From Pseudomonas arsenicoxydans (GTDB taxonomy: Bacteria > Pseudomonadota > Gammaproteobacteria > Pseudomonadales > Pseudomonadaceae), in the NCBI RefSeq assembly GCF_006438915.1, contig NZ_RCZE01000010.1, positions 62,001 through 126,000 on the forward strand: a DNA stretch of 64,000 nucleotides, written 5' to 3'. A program made the position numbers and the translations under genes. Within the stretch, counting starts at the first letter, position 1. Every line of letters begins with the position of its first letter. Positions 62,291 to 64,000 of the stretch are shown piece by piece. Under the pieces are notes generated by a model that was not told the DNA's origin, did no database searches, and was given only the letters and a program-made list of their open reading frames with translations.

Positions 62291-63235
62291 TCAAATGTCC
62301 GGCGAATGCCCGAACGCACGACGCATGGATTGTGGTGACTGGCCGAAGACCCGCAAAAACGCACGACGCATGCGCTCGCGGTCGCCAAAACCGGTTTCGG
62401 CGGCGATGGATTCCAGCGAATGCCGGCCCTGCTCCATCATCAACCGTGCCGCTTCCAGGCGAAGGTTTTCCAGGCCTTTGGCCGGTGAACTGCCGGTCTC
62501 GGCGCGAAAGCTGCGACTGAATTGCCGCGGGCTCAGGAACGCCGCATCCGCCAGGTCTTCAACCGACAGGTCGCGGTGCAGGTTGCGCCGGGCAAATTCC
62601 AGCGCGAGTTGAATGCGGTCCGAGGTCGGGCTGAGTTCCAGCATCGCCGAGTGCTGCGACTGACCGCCGGCGCGGCGATGGTAAAGCACCAGGCGCTGGG
62701 CCACGTTACGGGCCAGTTTGGCGCCAAAGTCCTTTTCCACCATGCCGATGGTCAGGTCCAGTGCGGCTGACATGCCCGCCGAGGTCCAGATTTTGCCGTC
62801 GATGATGAAAATTCGGTCTTCTTCGACCTTGATCGCTGGATAGTTTTCGCGCATTTCCTTGGCTCGCGCCCAATGAACCGTGGCACGCCGCCCATCGAGC
62901 AAACCCGCTTCGGCCAAGGCAAACGCCCCGACACACAGCGCGCCAACCCGACGGCAATTGGCCGCCGCCTCGACCAGAAACGCCTGGACACCCGGCGAGG
63001 CCGAAGACCGGTCCATGGCGCCGCTGATCAGCACGGTGTCGTAATCGGCAGCGCCGAACGGCTGGGTCTCGACCGAGGTATACAGCGAACTGCGGACCAG
63101 GCCGCCGTGCTCGGACAACACCTTGATGTCATACAGCGGCTCGCCGGATGACAGGTTGGCGAATTCGAATGCAGACAGCGCCGCCAGGCTCATCACCTGA
63201 AAATCCGCGCGTATCACCAGCGCTACCGTCTGCAT
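62291..63235 (-). CDS. GlxA-family transcriptional regulator
   Basis: 314 residues from ATG 63235; the frame opens at 63280 without a clear site. Residues about 1-170 form a DJ-1/PfpI-like domain with VGALCVGAFALAEAGLLDGR (the conserved Cys at the nucleophile elbow). The C-terminal AraC HTH follows (about 215-310): LSVEDLADAAFLSPRQFSRS, FRAETGSSPAKGLENLRLE and ESIAAETGFGDRERMRRAF. It probably controls the gene at 61512 or a neighbour. Confidence 0.9.
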   Translation of the reverse strand: MQTVALVIRADFQVMSLAALSAFEFANLSSGEPLYDIKVLSEHGGLVRSSLYTSVETQPFGAADYDTVLISGAMDRSSASPGVQAFLVEAAANCRRVGALCVGAFALAEAGLLDGRRATVHWARAKEMRENYPAIKVEEDRIFIIDGKIWTSAGMSAALDLTIGMVEKDFGAKLARNVAQRLVLYHRRAGGQSQHSAMLELSPTSDRIQLALEFARRNLHRDLSVEDLADAAFLSPRQFSRSFRAETGSSPAKGLENLRLEAARLMMEQGRHSLESIAAETGFGDRERMRRAFLRVFGQSPQSMRRAFGHSPDI

Positions 63236-63291
63236 GTGACGCCCCTGTGGCGTGTCGAAGAAGGTCGAGTATAGGCGCAATCCATTGCGGG

Positions 63292-64000
63292 TTAACCGGC
63301 GTTCAGCGAGTCGTTGAACTGGCTGACGAACGCGAATTCATCCGGCCCCGGAACGGCCCGCAACGGCTTGGCGCGCGCGACCAGAATTTCATCGGCATCA
63401 GTGGCCAAGAGCGCCATGGTCTCTTCGATAAACTCCGCCAGCGGCATGGCGCGGGGTTCTTCGCTACTGTCGAGCAAATCGGTCTGAACCCAAGGCGGCG
63501 CGAGTTCAAGGACGCGTACCGAGGTGTCGCGCAAGGTATAGCGCTGCGACAGGGTGTAGGAATGCATCGCCGCTTTGGTGGCGCTGTACACCGCTGTCAT
63601 TGCCATGGGCACAAAGCCGAGCACCGACGACACGTTGATGATCACCGCATTCGGCCGGGTCTTGAGGTGTTCGATCAGCCCTGAAGTGACGCGGATCGGT
63701 CCATACAGGTTGGTAGAAATAGTGTCGACCAGCATCTTTTCATCGACGGTCGACGCGGCGTTATCGAACTGCATGATGCCGGCGTTGTTGATCAGCACGT
63801 TGAGTTCGGGGTGGCGCTGGATCAGTTCGGCGCTGACCCGTGCAATGTCCTGCGGATCGCTGACATCCAGCACCACCGATTCCATGCCGGGATTGGCCGC
63901 TGTCACCGTGCTCAGGTAATCGGCACGGCGCCCGGCGATGATGACTTTGTTACCGCGCTGGTGCAGCGCTTCGGCCAGGGCACGGCCAATACCGGAACCG
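63292..64000 (-). CDS. SDR-family oxidoreductase, N-terminus cut by the window edge
   Basis: About 236 residues are visible; the gene runs off the right end of the window. The nucleotide-binding region GSGIGRALAEALHQRGNKVI is read at the edge, followed by NVLINNAGIMQFDNAA, NVSSVLGFVPMAMTAVYSATKAAMHS with the catalytic Ser, Tyr and Lys. It resembles DltE/YdfG-like enzymes. It is convergent with nothing here and in the same strand as the GlxA regulator 56 bp downstream. Confidence 0.88.
   Translation of the reverse strand, partial: GSGIGRALAEALHQRGNKVIIAGRRADYLSTVTAANPGMESVVLDVSDPQDIARVSAELIQRHPELNVLINNAGIMQFDNAASTVDEKMLVDTISTNLYGPIRVTSGLIEHLKTRPNAVIINVSSVLGFVPMAMTAVYSATKAAMHSYTLSQRYTLRDTSVRVLELAPPWVQTDLLDSSEEPRAMPLAEFIEETMALLATDADEILVARAKPLRAVPGPDEFAFVSQFNDSLNAG

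Overview
The window reads as a chromosomal segment of a fluorescent-group Pseudomonas. The grounds are the GC-rich coding bias, dense operons with 4-bp start/stop overlaps, paired REP elements with the core GGGAGCGGGCTTGCTCGC, a complete arnBCADTEF-ugd operon, a paraquat-inducible (Pqi) operon with pqiA split in two, and a branched-chain acyl-CoA degradation block in an order I recall from P. putida. I saw no rRNA, tRNA, CRISPR array, IS element or prophage. The window is cut at both ends: an outer-membrane efflux protein on the left and a short-chain dehydrogenase on the right.

Layout. 1-2822: tripartite efflux operon (outer-membrane factor, HlyD-type adaptor, DUF2955 inner-membrane protein). 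2807-5852: glycine-zipper protein and a large MscS-type channel. 5962-9748: periplasmic molybdenum aldehyde oxidoreductase PaoABC. 9757-11231: cupin protein divergent from a LysR regulator. 11417-16372: AraC regulator divergent from a gamma-glutamyl-polyamine group (glutamine synthetase-like ligase, polyamine-binding protein, FAD oxidoreductase). 16403-20112: single genes (tautomerase, DMT exporter with a divergent LysR regulator, VOC protein, SYLF lipid-binding protein). 20565-25789: an unassigned operon of TIM-barrel isomerase, isopenicillin-N-synthase-type oxygenase, amino-acid ABC transporter with fused permease and ATPase, and SDR dehydrogenase. 26230-27232: a DUF6124-type small protein behind an elaborate leader, and a DHFR-like reductase. 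27461-30939: PqiA-PqiA'-PqiB-PqiC lipid transport.

31195-50961 is a lipid A modification region. An Ais-like phosphatase, a first ArnT and a GT39 protein come first. They are followed by a ferric-iron ABC transporter with a candidate Fur box and by a lone tyrosine recombinase. The full arnBCADTEF-ugd operon then ends in a second GT39-like protein. The two lipid A transcription units share an 18-bp tandem-repeat motif upstream (15 of 18 bases the same), which looks like a response-regulator operator.

51042-53100: MFS transporter and HPP-family membrane protein. 53272-61375: convergent valine-type (plus strand) and isoleucine-type (minus strand) acyl-CoA degradation genes with REP elements between and inside them. 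61512-64000: an unknown conserved-looking protein, a GlxA-type AraC regulator and a partial SDR.

The observations most worth following are the shared operator, the DUF6124 leader with mutually exclusive stems and a buried ribosome-binding site, the unassigned oxygenase/transporter operon, and the duplicated ArnT/GT39 genes around a lone integrase. Functions are assigned by reading motifs and from general family knowledge; no database search was run.
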